Below are positions 52,285-63,088 of a DNA stretch of 64,000 nt, piece by piece. The notes below the pieces were generated by a model. The model did no database searches. It was not told where the DNA came from and saw only the letters and a program-made list of their open reading frames with translations. Every line of letters begins with the position of its first letter. Positions within the stretch are counted from its first letter, which is position 1. The stretch is from Rhizobium sp. WYJ-E13 (GTDB lineage: Bacteria > Pseudomonadota > Alphaproteobacteria > Rhizobiales > Rhizobiaceae): contig NZ_CP076853.1 in the NCBI RefSeq assembly GCF_018987265.1, positions 1,426,001 to 1,490,000 on the forward strand, written 5' to 3'. The translations under genes were made by a program, and so were the position numbers.

Positions 52285-53373
52285 ATGAAAAATGGTTTGG
52301 AAGATGTCATCGCCGCTGAAACCCAACTCTCGGATGTCGACGGCGAAGCCGGTCGGCTGATCATCCGCGGCGTATCGCTGGATCATCTGGCAGGAAGCAG
52401 CACCTATGAGGATGTCGCCGCCCTGCTGCTGGACGGCCTGATCGAGCCGCATCTCGACGCAAGCGAACTGCGCTGCCGGCTCGGCAAGGCGCGAAGGGAG
52501 GTTTTCGCGGAAGTCGAGACTGTCGATACTCGCCTACTGGCGCTGCCGCCGGTCGATGCCATGCGTGCTCTCGTTGCCCGCCTGCCCGACGGCGAGGATA
52601 TCGATACCGCGCTTCGTCTGCTTGCCGCACCCGCCGTGTTCCTGCCGGCGGTTCTGCGCCTGCAGCGAGGCGAAAAGCCGCTAAAGCCCGATGCGGGCCT
52701 CCCACAGTCGGCCGACATCCTGCGCATGCTCTCGGGCGCGGTGCCGAGCGCCGAGCAGACCGCAGCCCTCGACACCTATCTCGTGACGATCTCCGATCAT
52801 GGCTTGAACGCCTCGACTTTCGCGTCGCGTGTCATCGCCTCAACCCGCGCCGGCCTTACCTCCTCGGTGCTGGCGGCGATCAGCGCGCTGAAGGGACCAC
52901 TGCATGGCGGCGCGCCCGGACCGGTGCTCGATATGCTCGATGGGATCGGCAACGAGGCCAATGCCGGCCCCTGGCTGCGCTCCGCACTCGATCGCGGTGA
53001 GCGGCTGATGGGCTTTGGCCACCGTGTCTACCGGGTGCGCGATCCGCGTGCCGATGCCCTGAAAAACGCGCTGAAGCCGCTCGGTGCCACCGGCCAGGTC
53101 AATACCAGCAGAATCGCGCTTGCCGAAGCCGTGGAGCAGGCAGCGCTTGCCATCCTGAAGGAGCGCAAGCCGGGTCGGTCGCTGGATGTGAATGTGGAGT
53201 TTTATACCGCGCTGCTGTTGGAAAGCCTTGGCTTCCCCCGCGAAGCCTTCACTGGCGTCTTCGCCATCGGCCGCACCGTTGGCTGGATCGCCCATGCTTG
53301 TGAACAGGCGCTGGAAGGCCGTCTCATCCGCCCGCGCTCGGTCTATGTCGGACCTCTGCCGGAAGCGGCGTGA
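52285..53373 (+). CDS. Citrate/methylcitrate synthase-like enzyme
   Basis: 362 residues, shorter than the gltA type (about 430). Active-site candidates: H in G-P-L-H-G-G-A, H in G-F-G-H-R-V-Y-R-V-R-D-P-R-A, and at the place of the catalytic Asp (N-V-D-F) the sequence reads N-V-E-F, a Glu. S-D-H-G-L-N-A-S is also conserved. It condenses acetyl-CoA or propionyl-CoA with oxaloacetate if active. AAAGGAGAAACACCT gives a good ribosome site. It is divergent from the HTH-fused homologue, which probably controls it. Confidence 0.87.
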   Translation: MKNGLEDVIAAETQLSDVDGEAGRLIIRGVSLDHLAGSSTYEDVAALLLDGLIEPHLDASELRCRLGKARREVFAEVETVDTRLLALPPVDAMRALVARLPDGEDIDTALRLLAAPAVFLPAVLRLQRGEKPLKPDAGLPQSADILRMLSGAVPSAEQTAALDTYLVTISDHGLNASTFASRVIASTRAGLTSSVLAAISALKGPLHGGAPGPVLDMLDGIGNEANAGPWLRSALDRGERLMGFGHRVYRVRDPRADALKNALKPLGATGQVNTSRIALAEAVEQAALAILKERKPGRSLDVNVEFYTALLLESLGFPREAFTGVFAIGRTVGWIAHACEQALEGRLIRPRSVYVGPLPEAA

Positions 53374-53386
53374 CATCAAGAAAAGA

Positions 53387-53412
53387 CCGCTCCCTCGCCT
53401 TGGAGGGAGCGG
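53387..53412. terminator. Terminator between citrate synthase and pyrG
   Basis: CCGCTCCCTC (53387-53396) pairs with GAGGGAGCGG (53403-53412), loop GCCTTG. On the minus strand it is followed by TCTTTTCTTG, so it mainly ends pyrG; it also serves the convergent citrate-synthase-like gene. Confidence 0.85.
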
Positions 53413-53419
53413 CGGAATC

Positions 53420-55174
<1,755 letters not shown>

Positions 55175-55191
55175 TTATTTTCAGGACCGGC

Positions 55192-55725
55192 TTATTGTCC
55201 CGTGGGGACGCCGGAAGGCTGTGCCGGCGCAGTAGCGGCCGGAGTCCCAGGCTGGGCCGGAGCCGTCGTCGTCGGAGCTGCCGGAGCGGTCGTCGCAGGG
55301 GCGCTTGCATCCGGAGCCGGATTTGCGGGTGCTTGCGCTGCAGGAACTGCCGGTGCCGGTGCCGGAGCGGCAGCGCCGCTGTTCGGAATGCCGCTGTTAT
55401 CGGCAGGCTGAGCCGGAGCCGGGGCATTGCCGCCGAGCGAATCAAGAATGCCGTTGCCCTGGCCGCTCGTTGCCGGAATGCGGTTGAGAATGTCGGTCGG
55501 TCGGCCTTCGTAACGGGTCAGGATTCCGAGGCCGAGCGAGGTGAGGAAAAACAGCGTCGCCAGGATCGCCGTCGTGCGTGTCAGCGCATTGGCCGTGCCG
55601 CGGGCCGACATGAAGCCCGATCCGCCGCCAATGCCGAGACCGCCGCCTTCGGAGCGCTGGATGAGCACGACGCCGACGAGCGCGAGCACGATCATGAGAT
55701 GGATGACAATCAATACTGTCTGCAT
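55192..55725 (-). CDS. secG: Protein translocase subunit SecG
   Basis: Small subunit of the SecYEG channel. 177 residues. Two transmembrane helices (about 3-22 and 52-70) flank the conserved loop V-L-I-Q-R-S-E-G-G-G-L-G-I-G-G-G-S-G. After the second helix comes a long Pro/Ala/Thr-rich tail (about 85-177), much longer than in E. coli (110 residues total). The tail is low-complexity and probably cytosolic. It lies downstream of tpiA (109-base gap). Confidence 0.93.
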   Translation of the reverse strand: MQTVLIVIHLMIVLALVGVVLIQRSEGGGLGIGGGSGFMSARGTANALTRTTAILATLFFLTSLGLGILTRYEGRPTDILNRIPATSGQGNGILDSLGGNAPAPAQPADNSGIPNSGAAAPAPAPAVPAAQAPANPAPDASAPATTAPAAPTTTAPAQPGTPAATAPAQPSGVPTGQ

Positions 55726-55833
55726 GGGTCCAGTCCTGCCCGTCTGAGGACGGACATAAAGTAAAAATCTGGCGGCTCTTTACATGAGGTCATCAGCTAT
55801 TCCAAGCCCTTCGGCCAGGAATATGCAATCGCC

Positions 55834-56604
55834 TCAGGCAAGCAGCGTTTCATATGCGCCGTAGATGGCGAGGAAATCAGTGGCTTTCAAGCTCGCGCCG
55901 CCGATGAGCGCGCCGTCCACATTGTCGACGGCGAGCAGTTCGCTGGCATTCGAGGGCTTGACCGAACCGCCATAGAGGATGCGCATGCCCCTGCCCTCTT
56001 TGCCGAACCGCAAGACGAGTTCGTCACGGATGAAGGCATGGACGATTTCCACATCCTGTGCGGTCGGCGTCAGCCCGGTACCGATCGCCCAGACCGGCTC
56101 ATAGGCGATGACGGTATTTTCGGCCGTCGCCTCGTCCGGCAGCGATCCCGAAAGCTGGCGCTTGAGGATATCGAGCGTCTGGTAGGCGTCGCGCTCATCG
56201 GCGGTTTCACCGACACAGATGATCGCGGTGATATCGGCCTGATAGGCAGCCTGGGCCTTGGCCCGCACCAGATGATCGGTTTCGGCATGGTTGATGCGTC
56301 GTTCCGAATGGCCGACGATCACATAAGTGCCGTAGCAATCCGCAATCATTTCCGCAGATACATCGCCAGTATGGGCGCCGCTCTGCGTCTGGTGGCAATC
56401 CTGTGCGCCGATCGCAAGCGGGCTGTCGGTGGCGAGCGCCGTCGCCACGTAGAGCAGCGTTGCCGGCGGGCAGATCAGGGCTTCGACTTTCTCCGACAAG
56501 GGAGTCCTGACGCCTTGAGCAATCGCCTTGATCTGGTCCAATGAGGCACGCGTGCCGTTCATCTTCCAGTTCCCCGCCACGAGCGGGCGTACGTCAGGTG
56601 TCAT
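55834..56604 (-). CDS. tpiA: Triosephosphate isomerase
   Basis: Interconverts DHAP and GAP in glycolysis/gluconeogenesis. 256 residues. N-W-K-M-N-G (catalytic Lys), V-G-H-S-E-R-R (catalytic His), [10 protein letters not shown] (catalytic Glu and loop 6) and I-L-Y-G-G-S-V-K are all present. The ATG at 56604 has GGAGCAACATG upstream. First gene of the tpiA, secG, pyrG series on the minus strand. Confidence 0.97.
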   Translation of the reverse strand: MTPDVRPLVAGNWKMNGTRASLDQIKAIAQGVRTPLSEKVEALICPPATLLYVATALATDSPLAIGAQDCHQTQSGAHTGDVSAEMIADCYGTYVIVGHSERRINHAETDHLVRAKAQAAYQADITAIICVGETADERDAYQTLDILKRQLSGSLPDEATAENTVIAYEPVWAIGTGLTPTAQDVEIVHAFIRDELVLRFGKEGRGMRILYGGSVKPSNASELLAVDNVDGALIGGASLKATDFLAIYGAYETLLA

Positions 56605-56720
56605 GTTGCTCCTCCCAAAATCCGCCTATTCGGCGGCCTTAGCAAAAGCCCGCAGCAAAGGAAAGCGCTCCGGGTGACGTTGGGGCGATATCAGTCTTCC
56701 GTAGGGTGAAATCCGCCTTT

Positions 56721-57605
56721 TCAGGACGCCAGTATCCAGTTCAGCACCCTGCGCCAGTCGATCATGCGGATCGGCGTGCCGTGATTGCCGCTCTCAAACA
56801 ATGTGAAATGCGTCGGGTATTTTGCCTTGTCGAGCTTTTCGAACAGCGCCTGCTGGTCGGCCGCAGCATAGACGGGATCGCGGCTGCCATGGGCAAACCA
56901 GAGCGGCAGCTTCGCCTTGTAGAAAGGGCTCTTTGCAAAATCCGGGTCCGAGACGCCGCTCATGATCAGCATTCCCTTCAGCCGTTTGACACTTTCGGCA
57001 TCGCGCGCGATCCCCCAGCAGATCTGGCTGCCCATCGAGGCGCAGCTCAGGATGATTGGTCGGCCTGGAGACTGTGCGTTCGCATAGCGGATCAGGCCGG
57101 CGATCGCCGTCACCCCATTGGCGTCGAACGTCCGTACGGTCGGCGAATAATAGACGCCGCCATTGCCGGCAGCGAGGTTCTTCAGCCGGTTGAAATTGCC
57201 GCCGAAGGAATAGTCGTTGGCACCGAGCCGCCGGTCGCCATCGCGGCCGTGGATGAAGATGACCGTGAAAGCGGCATTCTGTGCTTGTCCCACTCTGGTG
57301 ACATCCAGCCTGATGCCGTCGAGCGACAGCGTTTCATCCGCCTGCAGCTTCTTCACCCCGAGCGAGACATATTTCTGCTGCACGCGCTTTTCAGGGATCT
57401 GGTCACGCCCGTTGATATCGCGCATCTCATCGTATTCGATCACCTCGAACGCGCCATCATCGCCTGTCTGAAGCACGGTCTGCTTCGAAAACAGGTCGTC
57501 CTTGTAGGGTGGCAGGGCATGGGCTGCGGCGGTCCCGACGGCGGCGGACAGGAAAAAGGCCGCAATTGCGGTGATTGTAGTGCAATGACTTGTGGACATC
57601 GGCAT
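56721..57605 (-). CDS. Exported alpha/beta-hydrolase-fold protein
   Basis: 294 residues from ATG 57605 (GGGAACC upstream). Signal peptide (about 10-30, ending A-A-A-H-A-L). The core has V-I-F-I-H-G-R-D-G-D-R (His-Gly oxyanion loop), the nucleophile segment L-S-C-A-S-M-G-S-Q (Ser) and W-F-A-H-G-S-R-D-P-V with a likely Asp; the final His is in S-G-N-H-G-T. It is probably a periplasmic hydrolase of unknown substrate. Divergent from parE. Confidence 0.78.
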   Translation of the reverse strand: MPMSTSHCTTITAIAAFFLSAAVGTAAAHALPPYKDDLFSKQTVLQTGDDGAFEVIEYDEMRDINGRDQIPEKRVQQKYVSLGVKKLQADETLSLDGIRLDVTRVGQAQNAAFTVIFIHGRDGDRRLGANDYSFGGNFNRLKNLAAGNGGVYYSPTVRTFDANGVTAIAGLIRYANAQSPGRPIILSCASMGSQICWGIARDAESVKRLKGMLIMSGVSDPDFAKSPFYKAKLPLWFAHGSRDPVYAAADQQALFEKLDKAKYPTHFTLFESGNHGTPIRMIDWRRVLNWILAS

Positions 57606-57810
57606 GCAGATGGTTCCCAAAGAGCTGCCGCGACTTGCCATTCGACGCCCGGCAACGCAAATCACATCTTGAAAAGCTCCGCAAATCCGGGGCGCGTCGC
57701 GTATCGGGGCGCTTTCTGTCAGAATTCCCCTGATTCGCAAACGCGATGCCGAACGCGACTATTGTGGGCCAGCGGCGGCCCGTCACGAGAATTAAGATCT
57801 GAACGGTTCC

Positions 57811-59898
57811 ATGGAAGACAGCAACGACCTTTTTTCCGGAATGCCCCTGTCGTCAAAGCAGGACCCGCAGAAGCAGGAGGAGGCTGCAAAGTCTGCCGCG
57901 CCGGCTGCAAAGCCCGCTGCGGCTGCAGCACCCGCCGCCACCCGCCCTGCCCCGGCGACGTCGAACGGCGACGATTACGGCGCATCCTCGATCCGCGTTC
58001 TGGAAGGCCTGGAACCGGTGCGCATGCGTCCGGGCATGTATATCGGCGGCACCGACGAGAAGGCGCTGCACCATCTCTTTGCCGAAGTCATCGACAACTC
58101 GATGGACGAAGCGGTGGCCGGCCATGCCGATTTCATCGACGTCCACCTCGATGTTGAGGGCTATCTCACCGTTACCGACAACGGTCGCGGTATTCCGGTC
58201 GAGAACCATCCGCAGGTTCCCGGCAAGTCGACACTTGAGGTCATCATGACCAAGCTGCATGCCGGCGGTAAATTCGACGGCAAGGCCTATGAAACCTCCG
58301 GCGGTCTGCACGGCGTCGGTGTGTCCGTCGTCAACGCTCTGTCAGACGTTCTCGAAGTCGAGGTTGCTCGTAACCGCAAGCTCTATCGTCAGCGCTTCTC
58401 GCGCGGCCTGCCGCAGGGCGGGCTCGAGGAGCTCGGCGATGTGCATAACCGCCGCGGCACCAAGGTTCGCTTCCACCCCGACCCGCAGATTTTCGGGGAT
58501 CACGCGAAGTTCGATGCAGCGCGTGTTTTCCGTATGGCCCGCTCCAAGGCGTATCTCTTCGGCGGCGTCGAAATCCGCTGGAGCTGCGATCCGGGCGTTT
58601 TGCCTGAAGGTTCCGACGTGCCCGACAAGGCCGTCTTCCACTTCCCCGGCGGCCTGAAGGATTATCTGCAGGCGACGATGGGCAAGGAGTTCACCGTCAC
58701 CCGCGAAATCTTCGCCGGCAAGACTGAGAAGGCAAGCGGCCATGGTTCGCTGGAATGGGCGATCACCTGGTATGGCGGCGATCCGCAGGTCCACTCCTAT
58801 TGCAACACCATCCCGACGCCTGAGGGTGGCACGCATGAGGCCGGTCTGCGCATTGCGCTGACCAAGGGCCTGAAAAGTTATGCCGAGCTGACGCAGAACA
58901 AGCGCGCCGCACAGATCACCACCGATGACGTGATGATCTCGGCCGTCGGCATGCTGTCGATTTTCGTCCGCGAGCCGGAATTCGTCGGCCAGACCAAGGA
59001 TCGCCTGGCGACCGTCGAAGCCCAGCGACTCGTCGAAAACGCGCTGCGCGATCCTTTCGACCACTATCTCGCCGACAATCCGAACGAGGCCGAGAAGCTT
59101 CTCGACTGGGTGATCGAGCGCGCCGAAGAGCGCCTGCGTCGCCGCAAAGAGAAGGAAGTCAACCGGAAGACCGCGGTTCGCAAGCTGCGCCTGCCGGGCA
59201 AGCTCGCCGACTGCTCGCAGAACACCGCCGAAGGAGCCGAACTCTTCCTGGTCGAGGGTGACTCGGCAGGTGGCTCCGCCAAGCAGGCGCGCAATCGCGC
59301 CAATCAGGCGATCCTGCCGCTGCGCGGCAAGATCCTCAACGTCGCCAGCGCCGGCCGCGAAAAGCTCGGCGCCAACCAGCAGATCTCCGATCTCGTCCAG
59401 GCGCTCGGCTGCGGCACACGCTCGAAATACCGCGAAGAGGATCTGCGCTACGAACGCGTCATCGTCATGACAGATGCCGACGTGGACGGTGCACACATTG
59501 CCTCGCTGCTCATCACCTTCTTCTATCAGGAAATGCCGGAGCTGGTCCGGGGCGGCCACCTCTTCCTCGCCGTGCCGCCGCTCTACAAGATCACCCAAGG
59601 GGCAAAATCCGCCTATGCCCGCGACGACGATCACCGCGCCGAGCTGATGGAGACGGAGTTCAAAGGCAAGGCCAAGATCGAGATCAGCCGCTTCAAGGGG
59701 CTTGGCGAAATGCTGCCCGCCCAGCTCAAGGAAACCACCATGGATCCGTCCAAGCGCACGCTGCTGCGGGTGCTGATCGACGAGGTGGATTTCGAGGGAA
59801 CGCGCAATGCCGTCGACGACCTGATGGGAACCAAGGCCGAAGCCCGCTTCCGCTTCATTCAGGAGCGTGCGGCTTTCGCCGAAGACCTGGATATTTAA
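57811..59898 (+). CDS. parE: DNA topoisomerase IV subunit B
   Basis: ATPase subunit that with ParC decatenates chromosomes. 695 residues. An N-terminal Ala/Pro-rich extension (about 18-52) precedes the GHKL ATPase core: Y-I-G-G, V-D-N-S-M-D-E-A-V (reads I-D-N-S-M-D-E-A), T-D-N-G-R-G-I-P and G-G-L-H-G-V-G-V-S-V. The TOPRIM domain is marked by L-V-E-G-D-S-A-G-G-S-A-K and M-T-D-A-D-V-D-G-A-H. ParE rather than GyrB by length and lack of the GyrB insertion. A terminator follows at 59965. Confidence 0.94.
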   Translation: MEDSNDLFSGMPLSSKQDPQKQEEAAKSAAPAAKPAAAAAPAATRPAPATSNGDDYGASSIRVLEGLEPVRMRPGMYIGGTDEKALHHLFAEVIDNSMDEAVAGHADFIDVHLDVEGYLTVTDNGRGIPVENHPQVPGKSTLEVIMTKLHAGGKFDGKAYETSGGLHGVGVSVVNALSDVLEVEVARNRKLYRQRFSRGLPQGGLEELGDVHNRRGTKVRFHPDPQIFGDHAKFDAARVFRMARSKAYLFGGVEIRWSCDPGVLPEGSDVPDKAVFHFPGGLKDYLQATMGKEFTVTREIFAGKTEKASGHGSLEWAITWYGGDPQVHSYCNTIPTPEGGTHEAGLRIALTKGLKSYAELTQNKRAAQITTDDVMISAVGMLSIFVREPEFVGQTKDRLATVEAQRLVENALRDPFDHYLADNPNEAEKLLDWVIERAEERLRRRKEKEVNRKTAVRKLRLPGKLADCSQNTAEGAELFLVEGDSAGGSAKQARNRANQAILPLRGKILNVASAGREKLGANQQISDLVQALGCGTRSKYREEDLRYERVIVMTDADVDGAHIASLLITFFYQEMPELVRGGHLFLAVPPLYKITQGAKSAYARDDDHRAELMETEFKGKAKIEISRFKGLGEMLPAQLKETTMDPSKRTLLRVLIDEVDFEGTRNAVDDLMGTKAEARFRFIQERAAFAEDLDI

Positions 59899-59964
59899 GC
59901 CGCAGCGAATTCATCGAACTGACGAAGAACCGTTACGCTTCCGTCAAATTACCGGCGCAATAGA

Positions 59965-60011
59965 ACGGCCGGCGCTCTGTCCTCCCGCGAGGGCACTGCA
60001 GCGCCGGCCGT
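59965..60011 (+). terminator. Terminator after parE
   Basis: ACGGCCGGCGCT (59965-59976) pairs with AGCGCCGGCCGT (60000-60011), with an inner CCTC/GAGG stem, followed by TTGTCTC. A 12-bp GC-rich stem is a strong intrinsic terminator. Confidence 0.85.
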
Positions 60012-60040
60012 TTGTCTCAACCCTTTGCCGGATATTTGCC

Positions 60041-61177
60041 ATGACCAAGCGTTTTCTTGCGACTGCCGCTTTCGTTCTCCTGTCCAGCACCGCCTCCGTC
60101 TATGCCACTGATATCGGCGCGACCGTCGAGACCGCCTGCCCCTTCGGCGATTGCGCGGCAGCCATTTCGCTGTCCTATCTCGGCGAATTCGTCATCCCGA
60201 CCGGTCAGATGGAAAACGGCGTTGAATTCGGCGGCATTTCCGGCCTCGATTTCGATGCCGCCACCGGCCACTATATCGCCATCAGCGACGACCGCTCCGA
60301 AAAGGCGCCGACCCGCTTCTACGATCTCGATATCGATGTCAGCGCGAGCGGCCTGAAGAGCGTCACCATCGTCAAGCACACCACTTTCCAGGACAAGAAC
60401 GGCCAGCCCTTCGCGATCCGCACCGTCGATCCGGAATCCATCCGCTTCGGCAAGGACGGGATTTACTGGGGCAGCGAGGGCGATGCCAAGGCGCTGATCG
60501 CACCCTTCGTCCGCGTCACCTCGCCGGACGGCGCCTTCGTTCGCGAGTTCAAGCTGCCGGACGGTTTTGCCCCGACCGCCGACAAATCGACCGGTATTCG
60601 CGACAATCTCGCTTTCGAGGATCTGGCTGTGTCTCCGTCCGGTGATGTATTCGTCGGCGTCGAAGCAGCCCTCTATCAGGACGGTCCGAACCCCAGTCTG
60701 ACAACCGGCAGCCTGTCGCGCATCATCCGCTACGATGGCGCAACCGGCGAACCAAAGGCTCAGTACGTCTACACCGTTTCACCGATCCCGCAGGCTGCCA
60801 CCAAACCTGATGGCGGCAATGATAACGGCATGTCGGAAATGGTCGCCCTTGACGATCATCGCCTGCTCGCTGTCGAGCGCAGCTATGCCCAGGGCTTCGG
60901 CAACAACATCAAGCTTTTCATGATGGATCTCGATGGCGCGACCGACGTTTCCGGCATCGCTTCGCTCGCCAAGAATGACCAGCGCGTCGTACCTGTGCGC
61001 AAGAACCAGGTGCTCGACCTGCGTGCCATCGGCCTGACGCCCGACAATATCGAGGCCATGGCAATCGGCAAGGCGAAGGATGGCACCGATGTCCTGATCC
61101 TCGGTTCGGACAATAATTTCTCGACCGGCCAGAAGACGCAGTTCTACGCCTTCAAGATCAACCGCCGCCCGCAATAA
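60041..61177 (+). CDS. Exported phytase-like (esterase-like) protein
   Basis: 378 residues. Signal peptide about 1-22 (ending S-V-Y-A). It has the beta-propeller signatures of the Phytase-like family (PF13449): G-G-I-S-G-L-D-F-D, Y-I-A-I-S-D-D-R, P-E-S-I-R-F, F-E-D-L-A-V and N-G-M-S-E-M-V-A-L. Members are secreted or periplasmic esterase/phytase-like proteins, mostly uncharacterised. The start is fixed at ATG 60041 by the signal peptide; an upstream in-frame extension would lie in the parE terminator. Confidence 0.85.
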   Translation: MTKRFLATAAFVLLSSTASVYATDIGATVETACPFGDCAAAISLSYLGEFVIPTGQMENGVEFGGISGLDFDAATGHYIAISDDRSEKAPTRFYDLDIDVSASGLKSVTIVKHTTFQDKNGQPFAIRTVDPESIRFGKDGIYWGSEGDAKALIAPFVRVTSPDGAFVREFKLPDGFAPTADKSTGIRDNLAFEDLAVSPSGDVFVGVEAALYQDGPNPSLTTGSLSRIIRYDGATGEPKAQYVYTVSPIPQAATKPDGGNDNGMSEMVALDDHRLLAVERSYAQGFGNNIKLFMMDLDGATDVSGIASLAKNDQRVVPVRKNQVLDLRAIGLTPDNIEAMAIGKAKDGTDVLILGSDNNFSTGQKTQFYAFKINRRPQ

Positions 61178-61226
61178 TAGTTCAGGGACTCAGCGACCAA
61201 ATAACCACGCTTTGTATACGCTTTAT

Positions 61227-61251
61227 CCGGGCGGACCTTGAAACCGCCCGG
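61227..61251 (+). terminator. Hairpin after the phytase-like gene
   Basis: CCGGGCGG (61227-61234) pairs with CCGCCCGG (61244-61251), loop ACCTTGAAA, followed by TTC. The T run is short, so this may be a weak terminator before the next gene. Confidence 0.5.
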
Positions 61252-61293
61252 TTCATGGCCCATAAACTAGTGCAACAATAAAAAGAGGCGCGC

Positions 61294-62478
61294 GTGGGTG
61301 TGTTTGATCGTCAGAAAACCAATACGGAGCCGCGATGGCTGGGGCCGTCGGCGACGATACGTACGCCGCTGATACCCTCCATTTCGGCTGCGCGCTGGCT
61401 GCTCGTACTCGTTGCCGCAGCCGGCGTTTATTTCTTCTACGGCTTCGTGGTGCCGGTGCTGGCAGCCCTCGTCATCGGCTTTGCGAGCTGGCCGCTTTAC
61501 CGCAAACTGGTTGCCCGCGTCGGCGGCAATACGACGATCGCCGCGACGATCGCGATCGTCCTCATTGTCACGTTCCTCGTCATTCCGATCGGCCTTGCGG
61601 TCACCTATACGACCGGTGAAGTGCGTACATGGGTCGCATGGGCAATCCACGCCAACCGCTTTGGCGCGGAAACGCCGCAATGGATTGTCGCCCTGCCGCT
61701 CGCCGGCCCCTATCTCGACGAACTCTGGACGAAATATATCGGCAGCCCCGGTGCCATGGGTGAGCTCATCCAGGCCGTCAGCGGCGCCAATATCGGCAAT
61801 ATCTATCGCGCGGTCCTGGCGGCCGGCGGCGGCGCCTTCCATTTGTTGCTGACGCTGCTCTTCATGCTGATCGCGCTGTTTTTCGTCTATCGCGACGGCT
61901 TCTCCTTCTCCAAGCAGATCGACATGCTCGGCGAGCGTATCCTGCCGAACCGCTGGGAGCGCATTTCCCGCGTCGTGCCCGCCACCATCAGCTCGACCGT
62001 CATGGGCATGACGCTGATCGCGATCGGCGAAGGCATCGTACTCGGCGTGGCCTATTGGATCGCCGGCGTCCCATCGCCTGTCACTCTCGGTGTGCTGACG
62101 GGTGTCATGGCGCTGGTCCCCGGCGGAGCGCCGCTCTCCTTCACGCTGGTATCCGTCTATCTGCTGGCCAGCGGCTCGCATGTCGCCGGCATCGGCCTCT
62201 TCGTCTGGGGCACGGTCGAACTCTTCATCGTCGACAAGACGCTGCGTCCGAAACTCGTCGGCGGACCGATCAAGCTGCCCTTCCTGCCGACCTTTTTCGG
62301 CCTTGTCGGTGGCGTGAAGACGATGGGCTTCCTCGGCCTCTTCATCGGCCCGGTGCTGATGGCGCTGCTGGTCGCGATCTGGCGAGAGTGGATACACGAA
62401 GTCCGTAGCGCCGATACGAGTCCACAGATCATCCTCGATGAACAGGCACCGCCGGTGCAGCGTGTTGCCGAGGGCTAA
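61294..62478 (+). CDS. AI-2E family transporter
   Basis: 394 residues, seven to eight transmembrane helices in the UPF0118/AI-2E (PerM/YdiK) arrangement. Typical parts: V-L-A-A-L-V-I-G-F-A-S-W-P-L-Y, L-F-F-V-Y-R-D-G, V-P-G-G-A-P and L-P-T-F-F-G-L-V-G-G. Start GTG 61294 with AAAGAGG upstream. Family members have been linked to autoinducer-2 export or Na+/H+ exchange; the substrate here is unknown. Confidence 0.87.
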   Translation: MGVFDRQKTNTEPRWLGPSATIRTPLIPSISAARWLLVLVAAAGVYFFYGFVVPVLAALVIGFASWPLYRKLVARVGGNTTIAATIAIVLIVTFLVIPIGLAVTYTTGEVRTWVAWAIHANRFGAETPQWIVALPLAGPYLDELWTKYIGSPGAMGELIQAVSGANIGNIYRAVLAAGGGAFHLLLTLLFMLIALFFVYRDGFSFSKQIDMLGERILPNRWERISRVVPATISSTVMGMTLIAIGEGIVLGVAYWIAGVPSPVTLGVLTGVMALVPGGAPLSFTLVSVYLLASGSHVAGIGLFVWGTVELFIVDKTLRPKLVGGPIKLPFLPTFFGLVGGVKTMGFLGLFIGPVLMALLVAIWREWIHEVRSADTSPQIILDEQAPPVQRVAEG

Positions 62479-62502
62479 GTCCCGCGAGACGCTTTGCCTA
62501 AA

Positions 62503-62961
62503 TCAGGCCAGTCGTTTTTCCATGAAAAGGCTGAGTGGGTCCGGCAGGTAGGAGCCGAAAGGCTCGATTTCGAGGAATCCATATTTCCTGTAAAGGCCGA
62601 TCGCCTCCGGCTGGTAGATGCCCGTCTCCAGACGGATCGCAGCGAGCCCCTTGTCCCTGCCGAGTTCTTCAAGCCTGTCCATTAGTTGGCTCGCGACCTT
62701 CAGGCCCCTCGCCTCGGGATCGACGAACATGCGCTTGATCTCGGCCGTGCCGTCGCCCGCCTCGACCAGTGCGCAGCAGCCCACGATCTCGCCGCCATTG
62801 CGCGCCACGAGGAAGCTCACCGACGGCTTTTCCAGTGTTGAAATATCGACGAGGTGGTTGCTCTCGGGCGGATAAAGCGACTGGGCATAGGCGTCGGAGA
62901 GTTCCAGAAGACGGATCACGTCATCCTGACGCGGCGGTTCCAGAGCGATGGTGACGGGCAT
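62503..62961 (-). CDS. GNAT-family N-acetyltransferase
   Basis: 152 residues from ATG 62961 (AGGAAAG upstream). Acetyl-CoA motif in E-I-K-R-M-F-V-D-P-E-A-R-G-L-K-V-A-S-Q-L with the R/Q-x-x-G-x pattern weakly kept (A-R-G-L-K-V-A), then L-E-T-G-I-Y-Q-P-E-A-I-G-L-Y-R-K-Y-G-F typical of the C-terminal GNAT part. The substrate is unknown. Convergent with the AI-2E-family gene. Confidence 0.87.
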   Translation of the reverse strand: MPVTIALEPPRQDDVIRLLELSDAYAQSLYPPESNHLVDISTLEKPSVSFLVARNGGEIVGCCALVEAGDGTAEIKRMFVDPEARGLKVASQLMDRLEELGRDKGLAAIRLETGIYQPEAIGLYRKYGFLEIEPFGSYLPDPLSLFMEKRLA

Positions 62962-63088
62962 TTTCTTTCCTATTGCGACCAACGGCGCGAATTTTCCCGG
63001 ATGACGGGGAGTTAATATCGCTGCCTTCATTCCGTTGGAATTGTGTTGTCGAAGATTGTGACACGCTCAATAGCCATGGAGGCAAAAT

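Noticed and set aside
58342..59634. A 430-codon antisense frame inside parE
   Set aside because: parE is complete and conserved; the antisense frame is a shadow.
61267..62397. A 376-codon Asp/Gln/Arg-rich antisense frame over the AI-2E-family gene
   Set aside because: Composition is typical of the complement of a membrane-protein gene; no ribosome site or domain.
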